A stretch of 64,000 nt of DNA from CALMEC01 sp964531025 (GTDB lineage Bacteria > Actinomycetota > Thermoleophilia > Miltoncostaeales > Miltoncostaeaceae). Below the pieces are notes generated by a model. That model made no database searches. It worked only from the letters and a program-made list of their open reading frames with translations, and was not told the origin of the DNA. Below are positions 36,735 through 45,132 of the stretch, one piece after another. The stretch spans positions 1 through 64,000 of the forward strand of contig CAZHDY010000003.1 in NCBI GenBank assembly GCA_964531025.1, written 5' to 3'. The position numbers and the translations under genes are program-made. Each line of letters opens with the position of its first letter. The first letter of the stretch is position 1.

Positions 36735-38671
36735 ACATCATGACCCCGTGGGAACAAGCCGTCGCTACCCAGTTGTCCAGCAGCGGCACGGTCGACCTCG
36801 ACGCGCTCGGCGGAGTACCCGCCATCCCCGCCGACGCCGTCACCTCCCCGCTGATCCCGGACGTCGCCGAAGCGATCGTGGCCGCCTTCACGAGCCTCGA
36901 GCAGGACGACCAACAGCGCGCGGTCCGGTTGTTGTGCGAAGCCATGGGCGCGTTGTCCAGCGGCCTCGCCTTCCGTTTGCTGACCGATCTGGTGGTGCCC
37001 GCCGCCCGAGCGCTCGGCGCCACCGGCGACCTCAAGGTCGCCCTCCGCCAACGCGTCGACGACCGTGGAGACGAGCCCCACTCGGCGTTGGCCTCCATCG
37101 CGCTCGAGGCACTCTGCCATCTCTCCCTGCTCGAAGACGGCGCCCGGTTCCTGCTATTCGACGCCCTCGGGACCATCGGGGCCGACCCCGAGCACGAGGT
37201 GTTCGCCACCGCTGCCTCGTGGGTTGCAGGCGTGACCTTCGACCGATGGCGCGAACCCGCCGCGTCCGAGTGCTTGGAGCGGCTCGCGACCGGCGACGGT
37301 GAAGCGGACGCCTCGTTCTGGTTCGGCCAGACGCTGCTCGTCAACGCGCTCGAACTCGGCGACATTGACAGCATCCGCACAGCGATGCGAGGCACACTCG
37401 AACACTTCGACCGCGCCGCGGCGATGGGCGAAGACCGAGCCGACGCCGTGCTGTACGGGGCTACGGTCCGGTTCATCACCGACTACACCGCTGGCACCGA
37501 CAAGGCTCGTCTCGCCGAACACCTCGAAAAAGCGACCATGGCCTGCCACCAATATCTGATCGACGGAATCGGTCTGCCGGAGCTGCCCGAGTGGATGCGG
37601 CCCCGGTACGACGCAGAGGCGCGCTGGATCGAGCTGATTCAACGGCTCCAGGCAGCGACTGAAGCCGAAGACCGCGACGCCTGGTTCGGAGCACCACAGC
37701 TCATCGACGGGCTCGCTGACGCCTACGTCGCCGCTCACACCCTCACCCCGACCCGCTCCTACCTGCCGCCCCAAGGAGCCTGCAGGGGCATTGTCGATAC
37801 GGTGATCCCGCGCATCGCCTCTCCGTTCCTCGACGACATCGTTCCTCTCGCCTACCTGGACCGATGGCTCGACGAGACCGAGCATCCAGAAGCCGCCGCC
37901 TTCCGGAGCGCGGTTACCAGTCGCGTCCTAGAGGGGGCGAACCGGGGAAAAGCACCAGCCGCCGGCGACTACCCGGCGGTGATCAAGTACCTCGGGTCGA
38001 TTCCTGACGACGTCGGCCCCCAGTTCGTTGCCCAGGTTGAACACGTCCTCGAAGACGTGGACGCCGACAAGATCGCCCGCACCGAGCGTGTGGTCACCGA
38101 GCTACTGGCGAGCCTGTACGACGGGCTCACCGCATGCCCCGACTTCACGGGTGAGGTCCGGTACTACTTCACCATCGTCGTCGACCAGGTGATCCGATTC
38201 CTTCACACTCGGATGAACGCGCAGGAGAACACCTTCGGGAAACGCTTCGCGTACCTGTACGACCCGAACGCCCAGGAAGACCTCATGGGGCTCGACCTCC
38301 GCGAATTCATCACCGGCAACGTCGCGGGCATCATCAACTGCGAAGTACAGCAGGTTGCCGGCGGCCGCACTGATCTCATCGTCCAGTTCGACGGATTCTC
38401 CGTCACCCTCGAACTCAAACGCGAGAAGACCGATGTCACCCCCGCTGGCCTCGCCGCAAACTACCTGCCGCAACTAGCCTCATACGAGTCCACCAACGTG
38501 ACCCTCGGGATGCTCGTGGTCCTCGACCTCACGAACAAGCCGACCGGCGCCGCGAATATTCGGGACAACGCGTGGGTAGCGAAGCTGGACGGCCCGAACC
38601 CAGGGGACCGGGAACGGTACGCCGTCGTGGTGCGAGTACCAGGCAACCGAAGGGCACCGTCAAGTCTCTGA
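36731..38671 (+). CDS. Large protein with C-terminal PD-(D/E)xK nuclease-like domain
   Basis: A 646-residue protein starting at GTG 36731 (GTG 36728 and ATG 36740 are alternatives) that overlaps the SMC-like stop. The first about 500 residues are helical and repeat-like without recognisable motifs. The last about 110 carry a restriction-endonuclease core: Asp548 in GGRTDLIVQF, Glu561 and Lys563 in VTLELKREK, and a following QLASYE helix matching the QxxxY motif. This is the expected arrangement of a Mg-dependent DNA nuclease, so it is the likely effector of the SMC cassette. No similarity to LmuA, GajA or PtuB can be shown by eye. Its stop abuts a helicase pseudogene fragment. Confidence 0.82.
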   Translation: MNIMTPWEQAVATQLSSSGTVDLDALGGVPAIPADAVTSPLIPDVAEAIVAAFTSLEQDDQQRAVRLLCEAMGALSSGLAFRLLTDLVVPAARALGATGDLKVALRQRVDDRGDEPHSALASIALEALCHLSLLEDGARFLLFDALGTIGADPEHEVFATAASWVAGVTFDRWREPAASECLERLATGDGEADASFWFGQTLLVNALELGDIDSIRTAMRGTLEHFDRAAAMGEDRADAVLYGATVRFITDYTAGTDKARLAEHLEKATMACHQYLIDGIGLPELPEWMRPRYDAEARWIELIQRLQAATEAEDRDAWFGAPQLIDGLADAYVAAHTLTPTRSYLPPQGACRGIVDTVIPRIASPFLDDIVPLAYLDRWLDETEHPEAAAFRSAVTSRVLEGANRGKAPAAGDYPAVIKYLGSIPDDVGPQFVAQVEHVLEDVDADKIARTERVVTELLASLYDGLTACPDFTGEVRYYFTIVVDQVIRFLHTRMNAQENTFGKRFAYLYDPNAQEDLMGLDLREFITGNVAGIINCEVQQVAGGRTDLIVQFDGFSVTLELKREKTDVTPAGLAANYLPQLASYESTNVTLGMLVVLDLTNKPTGAANIRDNAWVAKLDGPNPGDRERYAVVVRVPGNRRAPSSL

Positions 38672-38699
38672 CCAGTCGGATCGTGAGCGGTCTCCACAG

Positions 38700-39153
38700 C
38701 GTCTGGGACCCGGAGCCACGTCGCAGTCGCGGCGCAGATCCGCGAACTCCTCAGCCGTAGGTGGACCGACAAGACCGGCGAGAAGCACGCCATTGGTGTC
38801 GACGACATCATGGTCGTCGCCCCGTACAACGACCAGGTCCGTCTGCTTCGCGACCACCTCAACACGGACTCCGACACCCGCGGCGTGTCGTGGGGACGGT
38901 CGACAAGTTCCAGGGCCGCCAGGCACCTGTCGTGCTGTTCACCATGACCAGCCCGAGCGCCGATGACATGCCTCGCGGCACCGAGTTCCTCTTCTCGAAG
39001 AATCGGCTGAACGTGGCCATCAGCCGAGCCCAGTGCCTCGCCTACCTGGTGTGCACGGAGCAACTACTCAACAGCCGGGCGAAGACCGTCGAGGACATGC
39101 ACCTGATCGCGACTCTCTGCGCTTTCGTCGAGTACGCCGACCCGGCTGCGTGA
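38700..39153 (+). pseudogene. Truncated, frameshifted C-terminus of a superfamily I helicase (TM0106/RecB-like family)
   Basis: Two adjoining frames give consecutive parts of one domain: VDDIMVVAPYNDQVRLLRDH (frame of 38780) and then VVGTVDKFQGRQAPVVLFTM plus NRLNVAISRAQCLAYLVCTE (frame of 38761). These are helicase motifs IV-VI of DNA2/NAM7-type enzymes, as found at the end of TM0106-family nuclease-helicases. A one-base loss near 38883-38890 separates them, and the N-terminal 700 or more residues are missing. The remnant follows the nuclease gene by only about 30 bases, which suggests that the cassette landed in, or deleted, an older defence gene. Confidence 0.85.
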
Positions 39154-39357
39154 CAGGCGGCGGTGGAACCGGGCGTCCGGCCTGAACCGCACCAGCGAAC
39201 GGAACCCGAAGCGACCTAGCCGCGCCGGCATGACCAACAAGAACGAACTGTCCACCAACCCGGGTCGAAATGCCAACCTCACCGCACCCGCGGCTAGCAC
39301 AAACACCCTCTACAGAACCAAGGACGATTCACCTCAGTTCGGCTCGTCGTAGCGCGG

Positions 39358-40221
39358 TCAGGACACCAACTTGTCGAGACGCTGCTGGATCGTGCTGCCA
39401 GCGCGTCGCTCGGGAGGGCAGATCCGTACCCAGCGCTCAAGCACGGCGATCTCCTGATCGCGCTGCTTGAGCTTCCGGTGGATAATCGCTGCCTGCTCCG
39501 TGTACCACGTGGGAGGCGCTACGCCGTAACTCGGAGATCCTTCGACGCCCTGGATGGCGATGTAGCAGAGCTCTAGCGCCTCGTCGAGGCGTCCTTCGCG
39601 CTTGAGTTGTTTGATCGGTTCGACAAGTTCGAGGAAGTGGACCCCATCCACCATGCCTGCTCGGATTTCCGCCGCGCGATATCCACCCTCAGCGAGGGCT
39701 TTGGCCACCCGCTCGGTTGTGTCCCGATGTTGTGTTTGTGCTTTCGCCTGGGGAGACATCGGCGGACGATGCTCGCGCGACCATTCCCACTGCGGTGATC
39801 CTTGCCCGAGCCACGCCCATGCCTCGGCACGAAGCCCCTTCGGCACAACGTCGGTGAAGATCTGTACCGGGACCGAGCGTGCGCTCTTGCCCGGAAGCCT
39901 GATGGCTCGCGCTATATACCCAGGCAGGTATCCGATCCGCTCCCCCTCGACGTGAACGGCTACAGCACGCGGGTCCACCGAGTTGTCCGGTTCACGATGG
40001 AGTGCCGCGACGAGTTCGAGATAGCCACCGTCGCCGACGCCATGACGTTGAGCGAGTGCGGCAACCGCCTGCTTCCCGAAGGTCGTCGTCCCAGAGAGCT
40101 TGACGAGCGGCTGCTCGACCGTGCCGGGGAGCTCCACGCCGACGCGAAGTATCGGCTCCACTCGGGCAGCGTCCGGGCTATTGGACCCGAGACGGCGGGA
40201 GATGCGATCGAATATTCCCAT
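39358..40221 (-). CDS. HIRAN-domain protein
   Basis: A 287-residue protein with a HIRAN domain at about residues 40-115 (LVAALHREPDNSVDPRAVAV, then GERIGYLPGYIARAI). HIRAN domains bind 3' ends of single-stranded DNA in HLTF/Rad5 and also occur alone in bacterial defence loci. The C-terminal half is helical and TPR-like (LKREGRLDEALELCYIAIQG, then LKQRDQEIAVLERWVRICPP). It is on the opposite strand to the rest of the island, so it is not in the same transcript. Role unknown; a DNA-end sensor is a reasonable hypothesis. Confidence 0.82.
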   Translation of the reverse strand: MGIFDRISRRLGSNSPDAARVEPILRVGVELPGTVEQPLVKLSGTTTFGKQAVAALAQRHGVGDGGYLELVAALHREPDNSVDPRAVAVHVEGERIGYLPGYIARAIRLPGKSARSVPVQIFTDVVPKGLRAEAWAWLGQGSPQWEWSREHRPPMSPQAKAQTQHRDTTERVAKALAEGGYRAAEIRAGMVDGVHFLELVEPIKQLKREGRLDEALELCYIAIQGVEGSPSYGVAPPTWYTEQAAIIHRKLKQRDQEIAVLERWVRICPPERRAGSTIQQRLDKLVS

Positions 40222-40376
40222 CCTGAGGTCCGCCTATCGTGGAAGGAGGGTTCCTGGCTCGTCTGACTGGATCGGAGGTCTGCTGCACGGCTCGGTGCGA
40301 CTTGGGTCACGCTGCGAGTGTAGGTGAGGGCGAGGTGTGCAGAGCAAACCATTGCATCCCGAATCCTGAAACTACC

Positions 40377-41417
40377 TCAGTCCCTGATATCGAAATACCC
40401 GTCCCCGCCGAGCACGGCGCCACCGGAGCCGTTGGCCGCGTACGACCCGTCCTTCTCGGGGTAGAGACCGACGGTCTCGATCCTCTCCGTTCCGTCCGCG
40501 AATGCCAGGCGCAGGGTGCCGTCCGCGCGGATCTCGTAGCTGCCCTTGCGGTTCGGAGGCACAACCCCCCAGTCGACCACCGGCCCGGTGCCCGACGCCA
40601 CGGCATCACGCATGAAGTTGCCGTCGGGCAGGAACGTCAGGTGCTCCGTGAAGTAGTTGCAGTACAGCGGGCAGATGCCGCTGGAGTTGGAGTGGGTCAG
40701 CACCACATCCCAACGCGAGCCGGCCTTCGGGCGGCCCAGCTCCACGTAGCCCTGGCCGTCCCACTCAAGCTCGTTACCCTTCAGAGTCGCTGGCTTACCG
40801 TCGATCGTGAGACGGTTCGTCTTCGGGTCGTAGGTGTACGGCTTGCAGTCCTCGGTCACCGCCGTGCAGACCGGCCACGCCAACTCGGGGTCAGCGGTGG
40901 AGACGAAGTTCTTGCTCGTGAAGTAGAGCGGGTACTGGTTGATGCCGTTGATCGTGTACTGAGATCCCCAGAAGTACCGTCCGGTGAGGGGGACGAGCAC
41001 CTTGCGGGCCACGAGCTTGCCGCTACCCACCACCTTGCGATTCAGGGTCACCTTCGGTGACAGGACCGCCGCCTTCGGGCCCTTCGCGGTGCGCCGCACG
41101 CGGACGACGACCTTCGTGGTCCCCTTCACTTTGAGTGCGGGGAGCGCCCGTACCTTGGCACCGCGCTTCGCCCCGACGATCACCACCTGAACACCCTTCG
41201 GTGCGGGCACCGACAGCGTGAGACCGGTCAACCGTCGCTTCGTGACGTTGCGGACGGTGACGGTGCTCGTCGCATAGGAGGTCGTGAGTTCCTTCGTTAC
41301 CGGGGTCGCGGTCACCGCCACAGAGGTGGCAGCGGAGGCGGCAGCCGGGAGAGTGAGGGCCACTACGGCTCCGGCGATCAGGGTGCGTGCGCGGCGTGAG
41401 AGGCGGGCGGGGACCAT
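40377..41417 (-). CDS. Secreted protein of unknown function
   Basis: ATG at 41415-41417 follows AAGGAG at seven bases. The 346-residue product has a signal peptide (RARTLIAGAVVALTLPAAAS, cleavage near ASA), then a beta-rich region resembling an extracellular CARDB-like fold (SYATSTVTVRNVTKRRLTGL, with Ser/Thr/Val/Lys-rich strands) and a C-terminal region with four cysteines (PVCTAVTEDCKPY, SGICPLYCNYFTEHLTFLPD) that could form disulfides. No catalytic motif is recognised. GC-rich backbone composition returns here. Confidence 0.75.
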   Translation of the reverse strand: MVPARLSRRARTLIAGAVVALTLPAAASAATSVAVTATPVTKELTTSYATSTVTVRNVTKRRLTGLTLSVPAPKGVQVVIVGAKRGAKVRALPALKVKGTTKVVVRVRRTAKGPKAAVLSPKVTLNRKVVGSGKLVARKVLVPLTGRYFWGSQYTINGINQYPLYFTSKNFVSTADPELAWPVCTAVTEDCKPYTYDPKTNRLTIDGKPATLKGNELEWDGQGYVELGRPKAGSRWDVVLTHSNSSGICPLYCNYFTEHLTFLPDGNFMRDAVASGTGPVVDWGVVPPNRKGSYEIRADGTLRLAFADGTERIETVGLYPEKDGSYAANGSGGAVLGGDGYFDIRD

Positions 41418-41744
41418 CGGGATGCTCCTTGGATCTGGTTGGCGGCGGGTCGTCACGGCCAGGAACTTATGCCCCGGTCGGCGGCGCTACTTCAAGGGCC
41501 GGTAAAGCCAGCCACCCGAACTCGCGGCCTTGGTGACGCCTTTACCGTGCGGAGATGATTGCGGTTCCTTTGGGTTTCGCACCGCTGCGCCACGCTGCAG
41601 TGGCGGCACCCCTGGGGTACGCTCGGGTTCGATCGTTCACACCGTTGGGCGTCTCCGCCACCACATCGTTCGTCACCTGAGCGGTTCGGCACGGTGACAA
41701 CACCCGGAGCACCCATCGGCTCGACCGCAGAGGCAGGTGCCCCG
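41418..41744. other. Intergenic region between divergent genes
   Basis: 327 bases between the secreted-protein start and the phosphatase start. No gene is supported. The only structure noted is CGGTAAAG (about 41500) with its complement CTTTACCG about 30 bases later, too far apart for a tight hairpin but possible operator halves. Confidence 0.5.
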
Positions 41745-42326
41745 ATGCCGCCATCACTCACCCTCATCCGTCACGGCGAGACCGAATGGAGCCGCAACGG
41801 ACGGCACACGTCCACCACGGATCTCGACCTCACCCCCATCGGCGTCGAGGCGGCCAAGGCGCTGCGCACACGTTTCGATCCCACGGACTTCGGGCTCGTA
41901 CTCGTCAGCCCGCGCCTGCGAGCGCGGCGCACCGCGGACCTGGCGGGGTTCGAGGACTACGAGATCGCGGAGGAGCTCGTCGAGTGGGACTATGGCGAGT
42001 ACGAGGGACGCACCAGCGCCGACATTCGTGAGGAGAACCCCGGCTGGACCATCTGGACCGGCGACCCGCCCGGCGGTGAGACCGCCGTGCAGGTTCGGGA
42101 CCGGCTGACACGGTTCATCGACCAGACGCTGCGGCGGGCGAAGGACGAGGGGATCCAGCGGATCGCGGTGTTCGCCCACGGGCACTCGCTGCGGTCGCTG
42201 ACGCTCTGTTGGCTGGGGCTCGACTTCGCACTGGGCGACCAGTTTCCACTCGATACGGCTGCTGTCTGTGAGCTGGGCTTCTACAAGGGTGACCGGGCGC
42301 TGATCGGGTGGAACATGGCCCGCTGA
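41745..42326 (+). CDS. Histidine phosphatase family protein (phosphoglycerate mutase-like)
   Basis: A 193-residue branch-1 histidine phosphatase. It has the catalytic RHG motif in LTLIRHGETEWSRNGRHTS, Arg in VSPRLRARRTADLAGF, Glu in EWDYGEYEGRTSADI and the second catalytic His in IAVFAHGHSLRSLTL. Members remove phosphate from small metabolites or proteins; the specific substrate is not predictable. ATG at 41745 is chosen because conserved sequence begins at once; the frame continues upstream without similarity. Confidence 0.9.
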   Translation: MPPSLTLIRHGETEWSRNGRHTSTTDLDLTPIGVEAAKALRTRFDPTDFGLVLVSPRLRARRTADLAGFEDYEIAEELVEWDYGEYEGRTSADIREENPGWTIWTGDPPGGETAVQVRDRLTRFIDQTLRRAKDEGIQRIAVFAHGHSLRSLTLCWLGLDFALGDQFPLDTAAVCELGFYKGDRALIGWNMAR

Positions 42327-42605
42327 GTTGCCGAGTCCGCCTGGGCTGTGTTGTGCCGTCGAGGGTCATCGCCCCCCGTCGTGAGTTGTGTGGCGTCCCA
42401 TCTGTTTGAAAGACGACACGGTCCGTCGCGCAACGTGAATGTGTTCCGCTGCCACGATCAAGTGATGGCACGAGAACAGCACCATGTCGCTCAAAGTCCT
42501 CGTCAGGCGGGACGCGGCACACGCATTCGAGCCGCACTGGCGCCCCTCCTGGCAGGCCATCGGCTTCGTCATCTGTGGCGTGATCGCCTGGAACTCCGAC
42601 TGCGC

Positions 42606-42621
42606 TATCATGGCACTGATA
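42606..42621. promoter_or_regulatory. Palindromic operator before the FitA-like antitoxin
   Basis: TATCA-TGGCAC-TGATA, five-base perfect arms, ending three bases before the GGAGGT ribosome site of the antitoxin gene. The position is typical for autorepression by a ribbon-helix-helix antitoxin. The preceding 280 bases (42327-42605) show no supported gene. Confidence 0.45.
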
Positions 42622-42635
42622 TCGGAGGTGACGTC

Positions 42636-42863
42636 GTGGAACAAATACTGATTCGCAACCTTCCCCCGGGAACCAAGATGGCGCTCAAGAGACGCGCCGA
42701 GCGGCATGGCCGGTCGGTCGAAGCCGAAGCACGCCAGATCCTGGTCGACTCACTGCAGGGCGAACCGCTCACACTCGTCGACCTGCTCAGCGCGGACGAA
42801 GGCGCTGACATTGTGTTCGAACCCGAACGTCTCGGTCTGAGCCTGCGCACCCCGGATCTGTGA
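42636..42863 (+). CDS. FitA/VapB-type antitoxin
   Basis: A 75-residue ribbon-helix-helix protein from GTG at 42636 (GGAGGT six bases upstream). EQILIRNLPPGTKMALKRRA then RSVEAEARQILVDSLQGEP matches the FitA-type pattern I.I.NL....K..L..RA...GRS.E.EAR.IL. The C-terminal tail (LLSADEGADIVFEPERLGL) would contact the toxin. It is coupled to the PIN gene by a four-base GTGA overlap. Confidence 0.88.
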   Translation: MEQILIRNLPPGTKMALKRRAERHGRSVEAEARQILVDSLQGEPLTLVDLLSADEGADIVFEPERLGLSLRTPDL

Positions 42864-43291
42864 GCCACGGGATGCGATACGTCCTGGACACAAACGTGAT
42901 CTCGGCGCTTCGCATCCGGGGACGTAACCCGTCGGTCGAGGCCTGGACGAGGTCGGTTCCCATCGTCGACCAGTTCGTCACCGCGACGACCGTTGCGGAG
43001 ATCGAGCATGGTGTCGTCAACCTGGAGCGATCCGATCCGTACCAGGGAGACATCCTGCGCCGGTGGCTCGAGACCGCTGTACTGCCGACCTTCGCCGGCC
43101 GCATTCTTCCCTTCGACCTTTCCGCAGCACGCATCCTGGCCGCCTATCCCGTGCCCGAACGCGCACCCCTTGATGATGCACTCATCGCCGCCGTCGCCCA
43201 GGCGGAAGGCATGACCGTCGTCACGCGAAATACCCGACACCTCGAACCCCTCGGCGTTACATGCCTCAACCCATGGGACCCCGTGGCGTAG
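42860..43291 (+). CDS. PIN-domain toxin (FitB/VapC type)
   Basis: A 143-residue PIN-domain ribonuclease with acidic residues in MRYVLDTNVISALRIR (Asp), TTVAEIEHGVVNLERS (Glu), PLDDALIAAVAQ (Asp) and VVTRNTRHLEPLGV, where Asn-Thr-Arg-His replaces the usual fourth Asp pair as in FitB/VapC proteins with the VTRNTxHF motif. It partners the upstream antitoxin in a two-gene type II module. Confidence 0.9.
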   Translation: MSHGMRYVLDTNVISALRIRGRNPSVEAWTRSVPIVDQFVTATTVAEIEHGVVNLERSDPYQGDILRRWLETAVLPTFAGRILPFDLSAARILAAYPVPERAPLDDALIAAVAQAEGMTVVTRNTRHLEPLGVTCLNPWDPVA

Positions 43292-43303
43292 GAGCCCCAC
43301 CAC

Positions 43304-43330
43304 CCGCCTGCTGGGCAACCCAACAGGCGG
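43304..43330 (+). terminator. Hairpin downstream of the FitAB-type pair
   Basis: CCGCCTG (43304-43310) pairs with CAGGCGG (43324-43330), with an inner TGGG/CCCA. It starts 13 bases after the toxin stop. No U-tract follows, so its strength as an intrinsic terminator is uncertain. Confidence 0.45.
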
Positions 43331-43462
43331 AGAGATGTGGAACGCCCCGAGCCGTTTGCGAATCACCGGGAGCGCTCGCGAGGTCTCGAACCGTGAGACC
43401 AAAAGCGTGTCGGGCCAGATGACACGTAGCGACCCGTCCCCAACCCGGAGCAGAGTCAGGGG

Positions 43463-44689
43463 ATGACCACCACGGCTCCGACCCCGCCGAAGGGCTCGCT
43501 CCCCGCCATCCTCACGGCGGCGCCACACCGCCTCATGTTCTTCGTCGGTGCGACGAACGTGCTGGCCGCCATGACGTGGTGGGCGTATCTCTGGGTCTTT
43601 GACCGGACGCCGGTGCCAGTGGCGCATGTCCCCGCCGGCTGGCTGCACGGGTTCATCGTCCAGTACCAGATGTTGCCGAGCTTCATGTTCGGCTTCCTGC
43701 TCACCACGTTCCCGCGCTGGATGAACCAGCCGGCGCTCGCGCGCCGGCACTATGTGCCTATCGGCGCAGGCATGTTCGCGGGGCAGATCCTGTGCCTGAT
43801 CGCGGCGTTCTCCGGATGGGCTCCGCTGTTGTACCTGGGGGTCGCGCTGACGATCGCGGGATGGGGCTACGGGCTGTGCGTTCTGGCGCCCATCATCGTG
43901 CGCGGCCGCTTCCGCACCTGGCACGCGATCAGCTGCTGGGGTGCGCTGCTGGTGGGCTGGGTCGCACTTCTGACCTTCGCCTACTACCTCTACGACGAGG
44001 ACTTCACGGTGGGCCGGTTCGCGATCCGGGCGGGCATGTTCGGGGTGCTGCTTCCGATCTACGCGACGGTCGCGCACCGCATGTTCCCGTTCTTCGCCGC
44101 CCGCATCCCCGGCTACCGGGCGTGGCAGCCGATGTGGATCCTCGCGGCGCAGTGGCCGTTCTGGATCCTCCACATGGTCCTGGAGGTCACCGACCACCTC
44201 CGCTGGCTGTGGCTGGCCGACATCCCGCTGCTCGTCCTGGCGCTGATCTGCGTGTGGCAGTGGTGGCCGCGCGTGCCCGGCCCCGGCCTCACGCGGGTGC
44301 TGTTCATCGGATACGCGTGGCTGCCGGTGGGCCTCGCGCTCTACGTCGTACAGAGCCTGAACCTGTTCATCGCCGACGACCGAGTGCTGGGCTACGCGCC
44401 GCTGCACACGCTGGCGATCGGCATGTTCGGCAGCCTCCTGGTGGCGATGGCCACCCGCGTCACGCAGGGGCACTCCGGTCGGCCGCTCGTGCTGGTGCCG
44501 ACGGCGGTGTTCGCGTTCGTGGCGATGCAGGCGGTCGCGCTGCTACGCATCGCGGCCGACATCGACGCGTTCCCCTACGTCACGATGGTGCGCATCGCCG
44601 CGGTCGGATGGATCGTGGCCTTCCTGCCATGGGTGGTGCGCTCACTGGCGATCTACCTGCGGCCGCGGAAGGACGGGCGGCCGGGATAA
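43463..44689 (+). CDS. nnrS: NnrS-family heme-copper membrane protein
   Basis: Polytopic membrane protein of 408 residues with about 12 hydrophobic helices. The NnrS pattern is visible: HRLMFFVGATNVLAAMTWWA, HGFIVQYQMLPSFMFGFLLT, TFPRWMN and VAHRMFPFFAARIPGY. Family members bind heme and copper and protect against nitrosative stress during nitric oxide exposure or denitrification. No nitric oxide or nitrite reductase gene of the respiratory type is adjacent; the assimilatory-type reductase at 10676 is over 30 kb away. It is monocistronic. Confidence 0.88.
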   Translation: MTTTAPTPPKGSLPAILTAAPHRLMFFVGATNVLAAMTWWAYLWVFDRTPVPVAHVPAGWLHGFIVQYQMLPSFMFGFLLTTFPRWMNQPALARRHYVPIGAGMFAGQILCLIAAFSGWAPLLYLGVALTIAGWGYGLCVLAPIIVRGRFRTWHAISCWGALLVGWVALLTFAYYLYDEDFTVGRFAIRAGMFGVLLPIYATVAHRMFPFFAARIPGYRAWQPMWILAAQWPFWILHMVLEVTDHLRWLWLADIPLLVLALICVWQWWPRVPGPGLTRVLFIGYAWLPVGLALYVVQSLNLFIADDRVLGYAPLHTLAIGMFGSLLVAMATRVTQGHSGRPLVLVPTAVFAFVAMQAVALLRIAADIDAFPYVTMVRIAAVGWIVAFLPWVVRSLAIYLRPRKDGRPG

Positions 44690-44835
44690 GGCGTTCGCGC
44701 CCGTAAGGCCCAAGCATGTGGAACACACCTACTGGCCGTCCGACTGTTCCCGGAGATATTCGCGGAGATACGGAACGGCGAAGTCGACCTGTCCGAGGCC
44801 GGCGGGAACGATCAACGAACCGCCGTTATATTCGT

Positions 44836-44862
44836 TTAGATCCTTTAGATTCTTTTAGAACT
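44836..44862. repeat. Short AT-rich tandem repeat
   Basis: Three imperfect direct copies of a nine- to ten-base unit, TTTAGATCC, TTTAGATTC and TTTTAGAAC, in otherwise GC-rich DNA downstream of the HicA-like locus and NnrS. Function unknown; it may mark an insertion scar or a regulatory site. Confidence 0.4.
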
Positions 44863-44884
44863 CGCCCGGGTGAGCGTGCTCGTC

Positions 44885-45127
44885 CTATGCGGCGCTCCGG
44901 GCCAGGGCCGACGCAATGGCCGCGTCGAAGGCCGTTGCCACACGCGCGAACGCCTCGTCGTAGGAGTCGGCCTGGACTCCCATGGACACCCCGACCGTGT
45001 TCTCGCCACCATGGCCCACCGGATCACAGGCACCGTCGACCTTCGTCATCGCGACGAAGATTTCGTCGAGAGCTTCCGGTGACGGGACTCCGGGCCACGG
45101 CCGATCGATTTCGATGTCGTATTCCAT
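44885..45127 (-). CDS. 80-residue partner protein of a HicA-like toxin, locus 1
   Basis: Small acidic protein (MEYDIEIDRPWPGVPSPEAL, then GVSMGVQADSYDEAFARVAT and an Ala-rich helix) encoded directly after the HicA-like frame, with five bases between. It is clearly paralogous to the equally long protein at 48093-48335 and more distantly to the one at 47826-48071. By position it takes the place of a HicB-type antitoxin, but it does not show the usual HicB fold signature, so this may be a distinct antitoxin family. It has stayed intact while the toxin reading frame is damaged. Confidence 0.72.
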   Translation of the reverse strand: MEYDIEIDRPWPGVPSPEALDEIFVAMTKVDGACDPVGHGGENTVGVSMGVQADSYDEAFARVATAFDAAIASALARSAA

Positions 45128-45132
45128 GGTGG

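Larger units (their letters stand above)
23690..40260. other. Putative defence island of foreign composition
   Basis: Bounded on the left by a drop in GC after wecB and on the right by the return of GC-rich backbone near the secreted protein at 40377. Contents are a helical-repeat protein, a giant DNA methyltransferase, a PLD-SNF2 helicase, an unknown 212-residue protein, an SMC-like ATPase, a PD-(D/E)xK protein, a broken superfamily I helicase fragment and a HIRAN protein. All are families associated with anti-phage or DNA-processing functions. No mobility gene was found, so the mode of acquisition is unknown. Borders are approximate and judged by eye. Confidence 0.6.

Noticed and set aside
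26079..38671. Complete DISARM or BREX system
   Set aside because: No DUF1998 (DrmB), DrmA-type helicase, DrmC, PglZ, BrxA/B/C or Lon-like gene is present; only the methyltransferase and SNF2-PLD proteins resemble DISARM parts.
43000..44473. Long reverse-strand frame overlapping the PIN toxin and NnrS
   Set aside because: NnrS membrane helices and PIN acidic residues on the forward strand are unequivocal; the reverse product is low-complexity His/Arg/Asp-rich.
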